Positions 6,704 to 15,533 are shown, numbered from the stretch's first letter. The stretch: DNA of 38,547 bases from an uncultured Clostridium sp. (GCA_946498245.1 CAMMNN010000032.1:1-38547), one strand, 5' to 3'. Notes: generated from the letters alone by a model not told the origin. Numbers and translations are program-made.

Positions 6704-7981
6704 TCAGCAGTCGGTCATGATACGGATAATCTCCTTATCCGTTTCCTTCATTCCCTCTCTTCCCAAACGGCCTACGTTGATAATGGTATTTTCCACGCCT
6801 TTGGAAACAATTCCTTCTCCGCCCCTAAACTGCTGGCCGCTGCGGTACATATAGTACCCTAAAATGCCAGCGTCTACGGCTGCGGCAATTTTTCCGGCGC
6901 AGGACGGTTTGGCTCCGTCGCAGATAATTCCGGAAACAATGGCCAGACTGTTTACTAAGGTATGGGCCACAGCCGTTAAATCTCCGCCCATAAGATAGGC
7001 AATGCCGCAGCCGGAACCGCAGCCGGCGCTGACTGCTCCGCAGTATGCCGACAGGCGGCCGATTCCCGTTTTCTGGTGAATGGTAATGAGATTGGACAGG
7101 GCCAAGGCCCGGTAAAGCTCCTCCCTGGAGACTTTCAGCTCTTCTGCATATTCTATGACAGGAAGGGAGGCCGCCATTCCTTGATTTCCGCTGCCGGAAT
7201 TAATAATCACCGGCATTTCGCAGCCGCTCATTCTGGCGTCTGAACCGGCCGCAGCCATGGCTCTGGCCCGAACCCGTACATCATTTCCGAAGGCTTCCAG
7301 CAAAACGCTGCCAACATTGGCTCCCCAATCGTTTTTCAGCCCTTCTTTGGCAATGGCGGTATTATACTCAATCTGCCGGCCTAAAATTTCTTCAATGTCT
7401 TTTATGTCAACGGTTTTGGCAAACTCATAAATATCCTTTACTTTTAAAAGGCTTCTGTCGGCCATCTGGGCCTCTTTTAAGGCTGTTGCGCCGATTTGGT
7501 ACAGTACCCGGCCATCTTTTTCGATAAGGACAATGTTTGTGTGGTAATTGGCAATTCTCACCTTTACCCAGGAAGCGCCTTTCCGGACCGTTACGATCAT
7601 GTCCAAAATGTCGTCGGTTTCCAAAGGCTTTACCTGAATATCGGTTTCTGTCAGAAATCCCCGGATTTTCTCTTTCTGCTCCGGCGTAACGTCAGAAATC
7701 ACTTCCAGCACTTTCTCCGATTTTCCGGCGGCAATCCCAGCGGCAGCCGCCGCCTGGATTCCTTTTAAACCGTCTGTATTAGGCACAACGACGCTCTTTA
7801 CGTTTTTTATAATATTGCCGCTGGCCTCCACCATGCAGCGCTCCGGCACAGCGCCTAAAATCTCTCTGGCCTTGGCGGCGCAGTAAGCCAGGGCGATGGG
7901 TTCTGTGCAGCCCATAGCCGGAACCAGCTCTTCTTTTAAAATCTGTACATATGTTTGATACCGTATATCTGACTTTTCCAT
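6704..7981 (-). CDS. UPF0597/YhaM family, L-cysteine desulfidase (CyuA)-type protein
   Basis: A 425-residue enzyme of the serine dehydratase alpha-like family that includes E. coli CyuA/YhaM and archaeal cysteine desulfidase. These enzymes degrade L-cysteine to pyruvate, ammonia and sulfide with an Fe-S cluster. Cys25 lies in the conserved PAMGCTEPIALAYC motif. Later cysteines occur in AYCGAVSAGCGSGCGIAYLMGG and in SGIICDGAKPSCAGK, as expected for cluster ligands. NSGSGNQGMAASLPVIEYA is another family block. The start at 7981 has GGAGG 7 bases upstream. It follows dusB by 45 bases and is probably the last gene of that unit. Exact substrate is inferred from family only. Confidence 0.85.
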   Translation of the reverse strand: MEKSDIRYQTYVQILKEELVPAMGCTEPIALAYCAAKAREILGAVPERCMVEASGNIIKNVKSVVVPNTDGLKGIQAAAAAGIAAGKSEKVLEVISDVTPEQKEKIRGFLTETDIQVKPLETDDILDMIVTVRKGASWVKVRIANYHTNIVLIEKDGRVLYQIGATALKEAQMADRSLLKVKDIYEFAKTVDIKDIEEILGRQIEYNTAIAKEGLKNDWGANVGSVLLEAFGNDVRVRARAMAAAGSDARMSGCEMPVIINSGSGNQGMAASLPVIEYAEELKVSREELYRALALSNLITIHQKTGIGRLSAYCGAVSAGCGSGCGIAYLMGGDLTAVAHTLVNSLAIVSGIICDGAKPSCAGKIAAAVDAGILGYYMYRSGQQFRGGEGIVSKGVENTIINVGRLGREGMKETDKEIIRIMTDC

Positions 7982-8026
7982 TTTGTACCTCCGGTTTTGA
8001 AAGCCTATTCCCTTAAAAAGTGTGCG

Positions 8027-9007
8027 CTACAACCGTTCTTCCAGCAGTCTTTCCATGTCTCCGTAAGTTTCCACCTGGTTGATTTCCCGGCGCAGGGCCG
8101 CGGAATGAGGCATTCCGGCAGTGTACCAGGCCATGTGGCTCCTCATCTCCCTCATACCTACGTATTCTCCTTTATACTCAATAAGCATTTTTCCATGGCG
8201 GAGAATCATGGCCTTTATTTCGTCTTTAGAGGGCGGAGGCGGCACAACTCCTGTTTCCAAAAAGGCGGCCGTCCGGCCAAAGATCCAGGGATTGCCCTTG
8301 ACTCCCCTGGCAATCATCACACCGTCACAGCCGGTTTCCTCCATCATTCTGGCTGCGTCCTCAGGCTGGAATATGTCGCCGTTTCCAATAACCGGAATGG
8401 CCACCGCTTCTTTCACCCGCCGGATGGTTTCCCAATCCGCTTTTCCGGAATAATACTGCTCCCTGGTACGTCCGTGAACCGCCACGGCCTGAACGCCGCA
8501 GGCCTCCGCCATTTTAGCAAACTCCACTGCCGTTTCCTCTCCGTCAAAAAAGCCCTTGCGGAATTTTACCGTCACAGGCTTGGAAATAGCCTTTACCATG
8601 GCTGTGAGGATTTTTTCCGCCAGCTTGGGATTTTTCATCAAAGCGGATCCTTCCTGGTTATTGACGATTTTGGGAACCGGGCAACCCATATTCACATCAA
8701 TGATGTCATAGGGGCCCTCTGCCAGCCGCCCTCCGATTTCCGCCATAATCTCCGGATCCGAGCCAAAGATCTGAACGGCTGCGGGACGTTCCCCTTCGTC
8801 AATGTTTAACAGCTCTTTTGTATTTTTATTTCCATATAGAATTGCCTTTGCGCTGACCATCTCCGTACAGGTCAGGGCGCAGCCCTGTTCTTTGCACAAG
8901 ATCCGAAAGGGCAGATCCGTCACTCCAGCCATAGGCGCCAGAATCAGGGGATTTTTCAGAGCCACATTTCCAATCACCGGGCCGGGATAGGCTTTCGTTC
9001 TATTCAT
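8027..9007 (-). CDS. dusB: tRNA-dihydrouridine synthase (DusB type)
   Basis: A 326-residue FMN enzyme that reduces uridine to dihydrouridine in tRNA with NADPH. The TIM barrel carries LAPMAGVTDLPFR (about residues 23-35), the DVNMGCPVPK motif with catalytic Cys109, VTVKFRKGF, VHGRTREQYYSGKADW, and the FMN phosphate loop VIGNGDIF...GVMIARGVKGNPW. A helical C-terminal tRNA-recognition domain follows. The gene overlaps the upstream DUF6145 gene by eight bases, so the two are coupled. DusB is the usual Dus type in Firmicutes; the site specificity is inferred. Confidence 0.93.
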   Translation of the reverse strand: MNRTKAYPGPVIGNVALKNPLILAPMAGVTDLPFRILCKEQGCALTCTEMVSAKAILYGNKNTKELLNIDEGERPAAVQIFGSDPEIMAEIGGRLAEGPYDIIDVNMGCPVPKIVNNQEGSALMKNPKLAEKILTAMVKAISKPVTVKFRKGFFDGEETAVEFAKMAEACGVQAVAVHGRTREQYYSGKADWETIRRVKEAVAIPVIGNGDIFQPEDAARMMEETGCDGVMIARGVKGNPWIFGRTAAFLETGVVPPPPSKDEIKAMILRHGKMLIEYKGEYVGMREMRSHMAWYTAGMPHSAALRREINQVETYGDMERLLEERL

Positions 9008-9383
9008 CTTCTTCCTCCCCGGATTTAAGGGCTTCTTCCGCCGGCATACCCAAAAAGCGGATTTTGTAATACAGCTCCAGGGATTCCAAAAGCTCCTTTT
9101 TCTCTTTCTGATATTTCCGAATCAAAAGCCCGCTTCCGATTTCATCAAAAAGATAGTCCCAATCCTCTGCAAATACCTGAAATTCCAGGGTTCCCCCGGA
9201 GGTAAATCTCAAAGTCAGAACGCCTCCCACATCCTCTGTAAAAAGGACGCACATCACCTGCAGTTCTTTCTGTACCTCTTCGGGCAGATTTTTAAAATCC
9301 TGATTAAAAAAGTATTTCTGTTCGTAAGAATTAGCTCCGCAGAGCACCACCGGCTCCGCCCCTTTGCAATGACTTTCCGCCAT
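9000..9383 (-). CDS. DUF6145 family protein
   Basis: A 127-residue acidic soluble protein with GANSYEQKYFFNQDFKNLP near the N terminus and strands containing GGVLTLRFTSGGTLEFQV. A helical tail rich in Lys and Glu ends GEEEDE. I recognise it as the DUF6145 family, common next to dusB in Lachnospiraceae; function is unknown. The start at 9383 has AAGGAG 7-8 bases upstream. The stop overlaps dusB by eight bases. The conserved linkage suggests a role near tRNA modification, but this is inference. Confidence 0.7.
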   Translation of the reverse strand: MAESHCKGAEPVVLCGANSYEQKYFFNQDFKNLPEEVQKELQVMCVLFTEDVGGVLTLRFTSGGTLEFQVFAEDWDYLFDEIGSGLLIRKYQKEKKELLESLELYYKIRFLGMPAEEALKSGEEEDE

Positions 9384-9434
9384 ACCGAAATTCTCCTTTT
9401 TATGTAATAGATCGCTTTATTCCCTATGGCATAG

Positions 9435-9465
9435 AAAAGGGATGCCTGAAAACTCTCAGGCATCC
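9435..9465 (-). terminator. Intrinsic terminator of dnaE-pfkA
   Basis: GGATGCCTGA at 9440-9449 and TCAGGCATCC at 9456-9465 form a perfect 10-bp stem with a six-base loop. On the minus strand it is followed by CTTTTCT. It lies 40 bases after the pfkA stop. Confidence 0.9.
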
Positions 9466-9504
9466 TGCCTTATACAATCCGCGGTTTCCGCTTTTTTTAA
9501 CTTA

Positions 9505-10479
9505 TTAACGCACCAACATCTTGCAGATTTCGTATTGGTCTTCCGGAATATCTTTTTTCATGTTTAATGCTTCCTGAATGTCCAAATCTACGTACTGGCC
9601 TGCCCGGTAAGCAACTACCCTGTTGCTCTTTCCTTCCGCCAGGAGCAGAGCAGCCTTGGAACCCATAATGGAAGCGTACACACGGTCTTTACAGGTGGGG
9701 CTTCCGCCACGCTGCATATGACCCAGAATCGTAGCCCTGGTTTCAATTCCAGTAGCTGCCTCGATTCGGCGTGCCATGGAAGCGGAGTGGCCGATTCCTT
9801 CTGCGTTGATAATAATATTGTGCTTTTTGCCCCGTTTCCGGTTATCGATAATCCGGTTAATAATGGCCTGCTCGTCTCCGTCATAGCGCTCCGGAAGAAG
9901 GATTTCCTCTGCGCCGTTGGCAAAACCGCACCAGAGGGCAATATATCCTGCCCGACGGCCCATAACCTCAATAATACTGCATCTTTCATGAGAGGTAGAG
10001 GTATCCCTTACCTTATCGATTGCCTCCATAGCCGTATTTACAGCCGTATCAAAGCCTATGGTGTACTCTGTACAGGCAATATCCAGGTCAATGGTTCCGG
10101 GTACGCCTACGGTGTTGATTCCCAGGGCGGACAGCTTTCCTGCGCCGCGGTAAGAACCGTCGCCGCCGATTACCACAATACCGTCGATTCCGTGCTTATG
10201 GCAAATCTCCGCACCCATCTCCTGGCCTTCCGGGGTCATAAATTCCATACACCTTGCCGTGTATAAAATCGTTCCGCCTCTGTGGATAATATCGGAAACG
10301 CTGGTACTGTCCATATCCACAATTTCTTCTTGAAGGAGGCCTGCATATCCTCTCATAATTCCCTTTACTTTCAAGCCCTCATGAATTGCCGTCCTCACGA
10401 CCGCCCGGATCGCCGCGTTCATTCCCGGCGCATCTCCGCCGCTGGTCAGTACGCCGATGGTTTTTACCTTTTTAGCCAT
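9505..10479 (-). CDS. pfkA: ATP-dependent 6-phosphofructokinase
   Basis: A 324-residue glycolytic enzyme that phosphorylates fructose-6-phosphate. It shows TSGGDAPGMNAAIR (residues 12-25), the ATP-site GGDGS around 105-109, the catalytic segment PGTIDLDI with Asp131 and Asp133, and MGRRAGYIALW. The Gly in GGDG fits ATP rather than pyrophosphate use. The usual PGTIDNDI is PGTIDLDI here, an Asn-to-Leu change next to the catalytic Asp. The ATG at 10479 is preferred because GGGAGG lies about 9 bases upstream; an in-frame upstream extension to 10578 looks non-coding. It follows dnaE by 116 bases without a terminator between, so co-transcription is likely. Confidence 0.96.
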   Translation of the reverse strand: MAKKVKTIGVLTSGGDAPGMNAAIRAVVRTAIHEGLKVKGIMRGYAGLLQEEIVDMDSTSVSDIIHRGGTILYTARCMEFMTPEGQEMGAEICHKHGIDGIVVIGGDGSYRGAGKLSALGINTVGVPGTIDLDIACTEYTIGFDTAVNTAMEAIDKVRDTSTSHERCSIIEVMGRRAGYIALWCGFANGAEEILLPERYDGDEQAIINRIIDNRKRGKKHNIIINAEGIGHSASMARRIEAATGIETRATILGHMQRGGSPTCKDRVYASIMGSKAALLLAEGKSNRVVAYRAGQYVDLDIQEALNMKKDIPEDQYEICKMLVR

Positions 10480-10595
10480 AAAAAGTGCCTCCCTCTCTGC
10501 GAGATTCATTTTTTCATTTACAAAACGTATCTTTTTCCATACATCCCATATTTTAATGCATTTTTCCCTGATTAGCAATACCTAGAATGACAAAT

Positions 10596-13500
10596 CTATC
10601 TTTTTCTCTCCTGAAGGGTCTTCTCCACAATGCGGACGTTTTCCTGCCCCAGAGCCGCAGTCAGACGGGCCGTCAGCTCTTCGGAAAGCCCGACCCGCCA
10701 ATTGGCCGGAAGTACTTTCTTCGCCCGCTCCTTTTCGAGATAAATTATCACAGAAGACTCCCCTTCCGCCTGCCTCAGCATATCCAAAAGCTTCTGCTCT
10801 CCCGCCAGGTAGGCGGCCTTGTCCGGATATTTCAGCCACAGTTCTCTGGGCACCTGGGAAAAAGGAATCGCTTTCTCCAGAACCAGTTTTCCCACAGGTT
10901 CTTCCCCTAAAGAAACCCGTCCCCGGATAAAAAGTCTGGCGTCCTCTGCAAAAAGTTCCCTCTGCGCCTCATAATTCTGCGGAAATACCAGTACTTCCAC
11001 AGATCCGGTCAGATCCTCCAGCGTCAAAAAGGCCATGACTTTATTTGTCCTAGTAGTTTTTACTGTCTTATCCGTTATCATACCTCCGATGGTTACGTGA
11101 TCGCCGTCGGAAAGCCTTGCCAGATTGGTTTCTTCATCCACTACAAAATCCATAGCCGAGGCCGTAACGTTCTTTTTCAAAAGTCCCTCATATGCCTCCA
11201 GAGGATGGCCGCTGATATAGATTCCCAGAGCTTCCTTCTCTCCGGCCAGAAAATCTTCTTTGGAAAATTCCTCTACATTGGGGAAGGTAATCTGGAAATC
11301 GTCTTTTTCCTCCTCTCCGGCAAAATCGAAAAGACTGAGCTGTCCGGCCATAGAATTTTTCTTTTCCCGGTTTTTTGCGTCCAGAATCTCAGGAGCGGCC
11401 ATCATCTTTTGCCGACGGTTTCCCGGCAGGCAGTCCAGGGCGCCGGAGCGGATAAAGTTTTCCAACGTCCTTTTATTGACCTCTTTATTGGACATTCGTT
11501 CAATAAAATCTTCTAATGTGCGGAAACTGCCGTTTTGGTTCCGCTCATCCACAATGGCGTCCACTACGGACTTTCCAATGCTTTTGATAGCGGACAGGCC
11601 GTAGCGGATATTGTTTCCCGATACGGAAAATCCGCTTTCCCCTTCGTTAATATCCGGCGGCAGGATAGAGATCCCCATCTGGCGGCAGGTGACAATGTAC
11701 TCCGACAATTTGGTAATATTGTCCATTACGGAGGTCATGAGAGCCGCCATAAACTCTGCGGGATAGTAATACTTTAAATAGGCCGTCTGGTAGGAAACTA
11801 CGGCGTAAGCCGCCGCGTGGGATTTATTGAAGGCGTATTTTGCAAAGTCAATCATTTCATCATAAATATGGTTGGCCGTTTTTTCATCAATGCCGTTGGC
11901 AATGCAGCCTTTCACGCCTTCCTGGGGATTTCCGTAAACGAAATTCTGGCGCTCCTTTTCCATCACCGAGGCCTTCTTTTTAGACATGGCGCGGCGCACC
12001 AGGTCGCTTCGTCCCAGAGTGTAGCCCGCCAGATCCCGTACAATCTGCATGACCTGCTCCTGGTAGACGATGCAGCCGTAAGTAGGCTCCAAAATGGGTT
12101 CTAGCTGCGGACACTCATAGGTGATGGAGCCAGGATTGTTTTTCCCTTTCAGATACTTGGGGATAAAATCCATGGGGCCCGGACGGTACAGGGAAATCCC
12201 GGCGATAATGTCTTCCAGGCTGTTGGGCTTTAGCTCCTTCATGAAGCTTTTCATCCCTGCGCTTTCCACCTGAAATACCCCGTCTGTCCTTCCCGTTCCA
12301 ATGGACTCCAAAACCTGTTTATCGTCATAGTCAATGCGGTCTACATCAATATGGACGCCCCTGTTTTTTTCCACCTGTTCACAGGCATTTTGAATTACCG
12401 TCAGGGTTCTCAGGCCCAAAAAGTCCATCTTTAAAAGGCCCAGTTCCTCCAGGGTCGTCATGGTAAACTGTGTGGTAATGGTTCCGTCCGCCGCCCTGGA
12501 CAGAGGCACGTATTCGTCTACGCTGGTCCGGCTGATAACCACTCCGGCGGCGTGCATGGAAGTATGGCGGGGAAGGCCTTCCAGCCTTTTTGCCATATCA
12601 ATGAGATAGGTTACTTCCGGATCCTTCTTATAAGCGTCCCCGAGATCCGGACTGGCCTTCAGAGCTTTTTCCAGGGTCATTCCCAGATCCCCGGGAATCA
12701 TTTTGGCTATGGCGTCGCAGCGGGCGTAGGGCATATCCAGTACCCGGCCTACGTCCCGCACAACGCCCTTGGCCGCCAGAGTACCGAAGGTTACAATCTG
12801 AACCACCTGGTCTTTTCCGTATTTCCTTACTACGTAGTCGATTACTTCCTGACGCCTTTCGTAGCAGAAGTCAATATCAATATCCGGCATGGAAACCCGC
12901 TCCGGATTTAAAAACCGTTCAAAAAGGAGGTTGTAGCGGACGGGATCGATATTGGTAATTCCCAAAGAATAGGATACAATGCTTCCCGCCGCCGATCCAC
13001 GGCCAGGTCCTACGCTGATGCCGTTGGAACGGGCAAAATGAATGAAATCCCATACAATGAGAAAGTAATCCACATAACCCATGGTGTGAATGGTATCCAG
13101 CTCATACCGCAGGCGGTTGTGAAGGGTTCCGTCGTCATTGGGATAATGGCGGGCAAAGCCCTCTTCGCAGAGGTGGTTTAAGTAGCTCCAGGAGTCGTAG
13201 CCCTCAGGCACCTCATACTTCGGCAGCTTTGTGACGCCAAATTCGATCTCTACATTGCAGCGCTCTGCAATCTTATGTGTGTTTTCCAGGGCTTCCGGCG
13301 CGTAAGAAAACAGTTCCGCCATCTCCTGTTCCGACTTCAGATAAAATTTCCCGGCCTCATAGCGCATACGGTTTTCGTCGGCTACCTTCTTTCCCGTCTG
13401 AATGCACAGAAGAATGTCGTGGGCCTTCCAGTCTTCCTGGAAGGTATAATGGCTGTCGTTAGTAGCCACCAGGTCGATTCCCAGCTCTTTATGGAGACGC

Positions 13501-14072
13501 AGAAGCCCCTGGTTTACGGTTCTCTGGGAAGGGATCCCGTGATCCTGCAACTCCAGGAAGAAGTTCCCTTTGCCGAAAATCCCTTCATAACGAAGGGCGG
13601 ATTTCCGGGCCTCCTCATACATTCCCCTTGCCAGGTACCGGGGAATCTCTCCTGCCAGACAGGCGCTGAGGGCGATAATTCCCTCATGGTAGCGCTCCAG
13701 AATCTCGTAGTCCACCCTCGGTTTATAGTAAAATCCCTCTACAAAGCCTTTGGACACGATCTTCATAAGGTTCTGGTAGCCCACATTGTTTTCCGCCAGC
13801 AGCACCAGATGGTAATACCGATCCTCCCCGCTGACGCTTTCCCGATCCAGCCTGGAACCGGGAGCCACGTAAACCTCACTGCCGATAATGGGTTTGATCC
13901 CCACTTCCCTGCAGGCTTTATAAAAATCGATTACGCCGTACATAACGCCGTGATCCGTAATGGCAAGGCTGTCCATTCCCAGTTCCTTTGCTCTGGCCGC
14001 CAGCTCTCCGATTTTACTGGATCCGTCTAAAAGACTGTATTCCGTATGGACGTGCAAATGTGTAAAAGCCAT
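10596..14072 (-). CDS. dnaE: DNA polymerase III subunit alpha, DnaE
   Basis: A 1158-residue replicative polymerase of the C family. The N-terminal PHP domain begins FTHLHVHTEYSLLDG and includes AITDHG. The palm domain has GPGRGSAAGSIVSY (about 355-368) and the catalytic PDIDIDF (396-402). Helix-hairpin-helix and C-terminal OB-fold regions follow (MITDKTVKTTRTNKVMAFL near residue 1000). Length is typical of DnaE1/DnaE3 types. The start at 14072 has GGGGG four bases upstream. Unusually, an intrinsic terminator hairpin ends about 20 bases before the start codon, so any transcript begun further upstream must read through it. pfkA follows. Confidence 0.98.
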   Translation of the reverse strand: MAFTHLHVHTEYSLLDGSSKIGELAARAKELGMDSLAITDHGVMYGVIDFYKACREVGIKPIIGSEVYVAPGSRLDRESVSGEDRYYHLVLLAENNVGYQNLMKIVSKGFVEGFYYKPRVDYEILERYHEGIIALSACLAGEIPRYLARGMYEEARKSALRYEGIFGKGNFFLELQDHGIPSQRTVNQGLLRLHKELGIDLVATNDSHYTFQEDWKAHDILLCIQTGKKVADENRMRYEAGKFYLKSEQEMAELFSYAPEALENTHKIAERCNVEIEFGVTKLPKYEVPEGYDSWSYLNHLCEEGFARHYPNDDGTLHNRLRYELDTIHTMGYVDYFLIVWDFIHFARSNGISVGPGRGSAAGSIVSYSLGITNIDPVRYNLLFERFLNPERVSMPDIDIDFCYERRQEVIDYVVRKYGKDQVVQIVTFGTLAAKGVVRDVGRVLDMPYARCDAIAKMIPGDLGMTLEKALKASPDLGDAYKKDPEVTYLIDMAKRLEGLPRHTSMHAAGVVISRTSVDEYVPLSRAADGTITTQFTMTTLEELGLLKMDFLGLRTLTVIQNACEQVEKNRGVHIDVDRIDYDDKQVLESIGTGRTDGVFQVESAGMKSFMKELKPNSLEDIIAGISLYRPGPMDFIPKYLKGKNNPGSITYECPQLEPILEPTYGCIVYQEQVMQIVRDLAGYTLGRSDLVRRAMSKKKASVMEKERQNFVYGNPQEGVKGCIANGIDEKTANHIYDEMIDFAKYAFNKSHAAAYAVVSYQTAYLKYYYPAEFMAALMTSVMDNITKLSEYIVTCRQMGISILPPDINEGESGFSVSGNNIRYGLSAIKSIGKSVVDAIVDERNQNGSFRTLEDFIERMSNKEVNKRTLENFIRSGALDCLPGNRRQKMMAAPEILDAKNREKKNSMAGQLSLFDFAGEEEKDDFQITFPNVEEFSKEDFLAGEKEALGIYISGHPLEAYEGLLKKNVTASAMDFVVDEETNLARLSDGDHVTIGGMITDKTVKTTRTNKVMAFLTLEDLTGSVEVLVFPQNYEAQRELFAEDARLFIRGRVSLGEEPVGKLVLEKAIPFSQVPRELWLKYPDKAAYLAGEQKLLDMLRQAEGESSVIIYLEKERAKKVLPANWRVGLSEELTARLTAALGQENVRIVEKTLQERKR

Positions 14073-14089
14073 AAATCCCCCTATCTATA

Positions 14090-14115
14090 AAAAGAATCCT
14101 GCTTTGCAGGATTCT
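14090..14115 (-). terminator. Intrinsic terminator or attenuator just upstream of dnaE
   Basis: AGAATCCTGC at 14093-14102 and GCAGGATTCT at 14106-14115 form a perfect 10-bp stem with a three-base loop. On the minus strand it is followed by TTTTTATAG. Its end is only about 20 bases from the dnaE ATG, which leaves room for the ribosome site but not for a promoter. Confidence 0.85.
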
Positions 14116-14218
14116 CCGCCTGCAGTGGGTCGCTCCTGCGACATCTTCCGAACCGCCGCAGTGCGATCCTTGCGGAGCATTGTTATGCCACAGGAAACTG
14201 CGTTTCCTATGGTATAAC
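14114..14218 (-). repeat. Palindromic intergenic element between HPr-like gene and dnaE
   Basis: Three nested or adjacent inverted repeats are visible. One is a 17-position arm pair at 14182-14198 and 14202-14218 with only two imperfect positions (starting GTTAT, ending ATAAC). The second is CTCCGC at 14114-14119 with GCGGAG at 14172-14177. The third is GTCGC at 14129-14133 with GCGAC at 14138-14142. Near-duplicate segments containing CCGCC and GCAGTG occur inside. It could be a dispersed palindromic repeat, a leader RNA or a small RNA ended by the terminator at 14093-14115. Confidence 0.6.
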
Positions 14219-14243
14219 AAAACGGGCCGGCAAAATGCCGGCC
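14219..14243 (-). terminator. Intrinsic terminator of HPr-like gene
   Basis: GGCCGGCA at 14225-14232 and TGCCGGCC at 14236-14243 form a perfect 8-bp stem with a three-base loop. On the minus strand CGTTTTGTT follows. It lies 31 bases after the HPr-like stop and probably ends the long uvrC-whiA cluster. Confidence 0.85.
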
Positions 14244-14274
14244 GCGCTGTTGGAAAGTTATGCACTGGACGCTT

Positions 14275-14529
14275 TTATCTGGCGCTTAAATATGCTTCGA
14301 TTTCGGCAATTGCCTTCTCTTCGTCAGCCCCGTCTGCCGTCACTGTAACTTCTTCCCCTACCGGAAGAACCAGTGTCATCATTCCCATGATGCTTTTGGC
14401 ATTTACTTTCGTAGAGCCGGTTTCCATATAAATTTTACTGTCGTACTGGCTTGCCACCTGTACAAGCATTGCAATAGGTCTGGCCTCCAGCCCTGTTTCC
14501 AATTCAACCGTAATCGTCTTTTTTACCAT
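14275..14529 (-). CDS. HPr family protein lacking His15 (Crh-like)
   Basis: An 84-residue HPr-fold protein. In ordinary HPr, residue 15 (in GLHARPA) is the histidine phosphorylated by enzyme I. Here the motif is GLEARPIAM, with Glu at position 15. Ser46 is present in AKSIMGMM, the site phosphorylated by HPr kinase. This pattern matches Bacillus Crh in principle (Gln15, Ser46), a regulatory HPr that cannot carry phosphate to sugars but acts with CcpA. Location supports this: directly after whiA and rapZ as in Bacillus, with hprK in the same cluster. The ATG at 14529 is chosen because GAGGAGG precedes it by six bases. A true PTS HPr is expected elsewhere in the genome. Confidence 0.88.
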   Translation of the reverse strand: MVKKTITVELETGLEARPIAMLVQVASQYDSKIYMETGSTKVNAKSIMGMMTLVLPVGEEVTVTADGADEEKAIAEIEAYLSAR

Positions 14530-14540
14530 AATTTTCCTCC

Positions 14541-15530
14541 TCATTTCCCTTGAAACAGGCTGCCCCCTGTTTCACATCCAGCGTCTTTTTCCCTGAGTTC
14601 TCCGGCAATGGCGCTGAGTTTCCTCAGCCGATGGTTTACGCCGGATTTCCCCACGGGAGTATCCAGAGCTTCGCCCAGCTCTTTTAAACTTGCTTCCGGT
14701 CTGGCCAAACGGAGTCTGGCGATCTCCTCCAGCCCTTCCGGCAGACGGTGAAGTCCCACGGTGTCGCGGATGTAGGCAATGTCTTCAATTTGCCGAACCG
14801 CCGCAGATACCGTTTTGTTAATGTTGGCAGTTTCGCAGTTTACCTGCCGGTTTACCTGCCCCCGCATTTCCCTGAGAATCCGGATATTTTCCAGTTCCAT
14901 CAGAGACACCGGCGCCTCCATTACATTGAGCAGATCTACGATCTGGCTGCCTTCCTTGATATAAACCACATAATATTTTTTCCGGATTACCACCTTTGCC
15001 TCCATTCCAAAGGTTGCGATAACCGTTTGGATCTGGGCGGCTTTTTCCTCCGTAGGGCAGACGATTTCGAAATGGTAAAACCGTTCCGGATCGCTGATGG
15101 AACCGGCCGCTAAAAAGGCTCCCCGGATAAAACTCCTGCGGCAGCAGGAGCGCTGCAGAATCACATTGTCCGCCAGAGAAAGGGTTTCCCCAATCTCTCC
15201 ATTTTCCTGCAGGATTTTGGCTGCTTTCAGAACCTTCATAGAATCCTCATGGTTCTGGACAGCCACAGTATAAGTCAGGGTCTTTCTCAGGAAAGCGTTT
15301 CTCCGAACAGAGATGTCCGTACCTATATTAAATGTTTTTTTCAATAATGTAAAGCTTTTTCTCGCAACAGCCGCATTTTCTGTGTGTATTTTTATGCGGT
15401 ACCGCTCATTTGCCGATATTTGAACCCGTCCGCAAAAGCTTAAAATAGCGGCCAGCTCCGCTATCTGGCAGTGTCGGGCCGTACTGGTCTGCCGGGACAG
15501 TTCCTCTTTTACCCTGAAAGAAAATGACAT
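14541..15530 (-). CDS. whiA: DNA-binding protein WhiA
   Basis: A 329-residue protein with an N-terminal LAGLIDADG-like domain (begins FSFRVKEELSR; RSCCRRSFIRGAFLAAGSISDP at about 125-150) and a C-terminal HTH (KELGEALDTPVGKSGVNHRLRKL near 285-310). WhiA influences cell division and chromosome segregation in Firmicutes and sporulation in actinobacteria; it lacks nuclease activity. It begins three bases after the rapZ stop and is followed by the HPr-like gene, the common rapZ-(yvcK)-whiA-crh order. YvcK is missing from this copy of the cluster. A C-terminal tail after KLSAIAGELREKD is poorly conserved. Confidence 0.97.
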   Translation of the reverse strand: MSFSFRVKEELSRQTSTARHCQIAELAAILSFCGRVQISANERYRIKIHTENAAVARKSFTLLKKTFNIGTDISVRRNAFLRKTLTYTVAVQNHEDSMKVLKAAKILQENGEIGETLSLADNVILQRSCCRRSFIRGAFLAAGSISDPERFYHFEIVCPTEEKAAQIQTVIATFGMEAKVVIRKKYYVVYIKEGSQIVDLLNVMEAPVSLMELENIRILREMRGQVNRQVNCETANINKTVSAAVRQIEDIAYIRDTVGLHRLPEGLEEIARLRLARPEASLKELGEALDTPVGKSGVNHRLRKLSAIAGELREKDAGCETGGSLFQGK

Positions 15531-15533
15531 TCC

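Noticed and set aside
14014-14265. 83-codon minus-strand frame between the HPr-like gene and dnaE
   Set aside because: It reads through two terminators and a large palindrome, and runs into dnaE out of frame.
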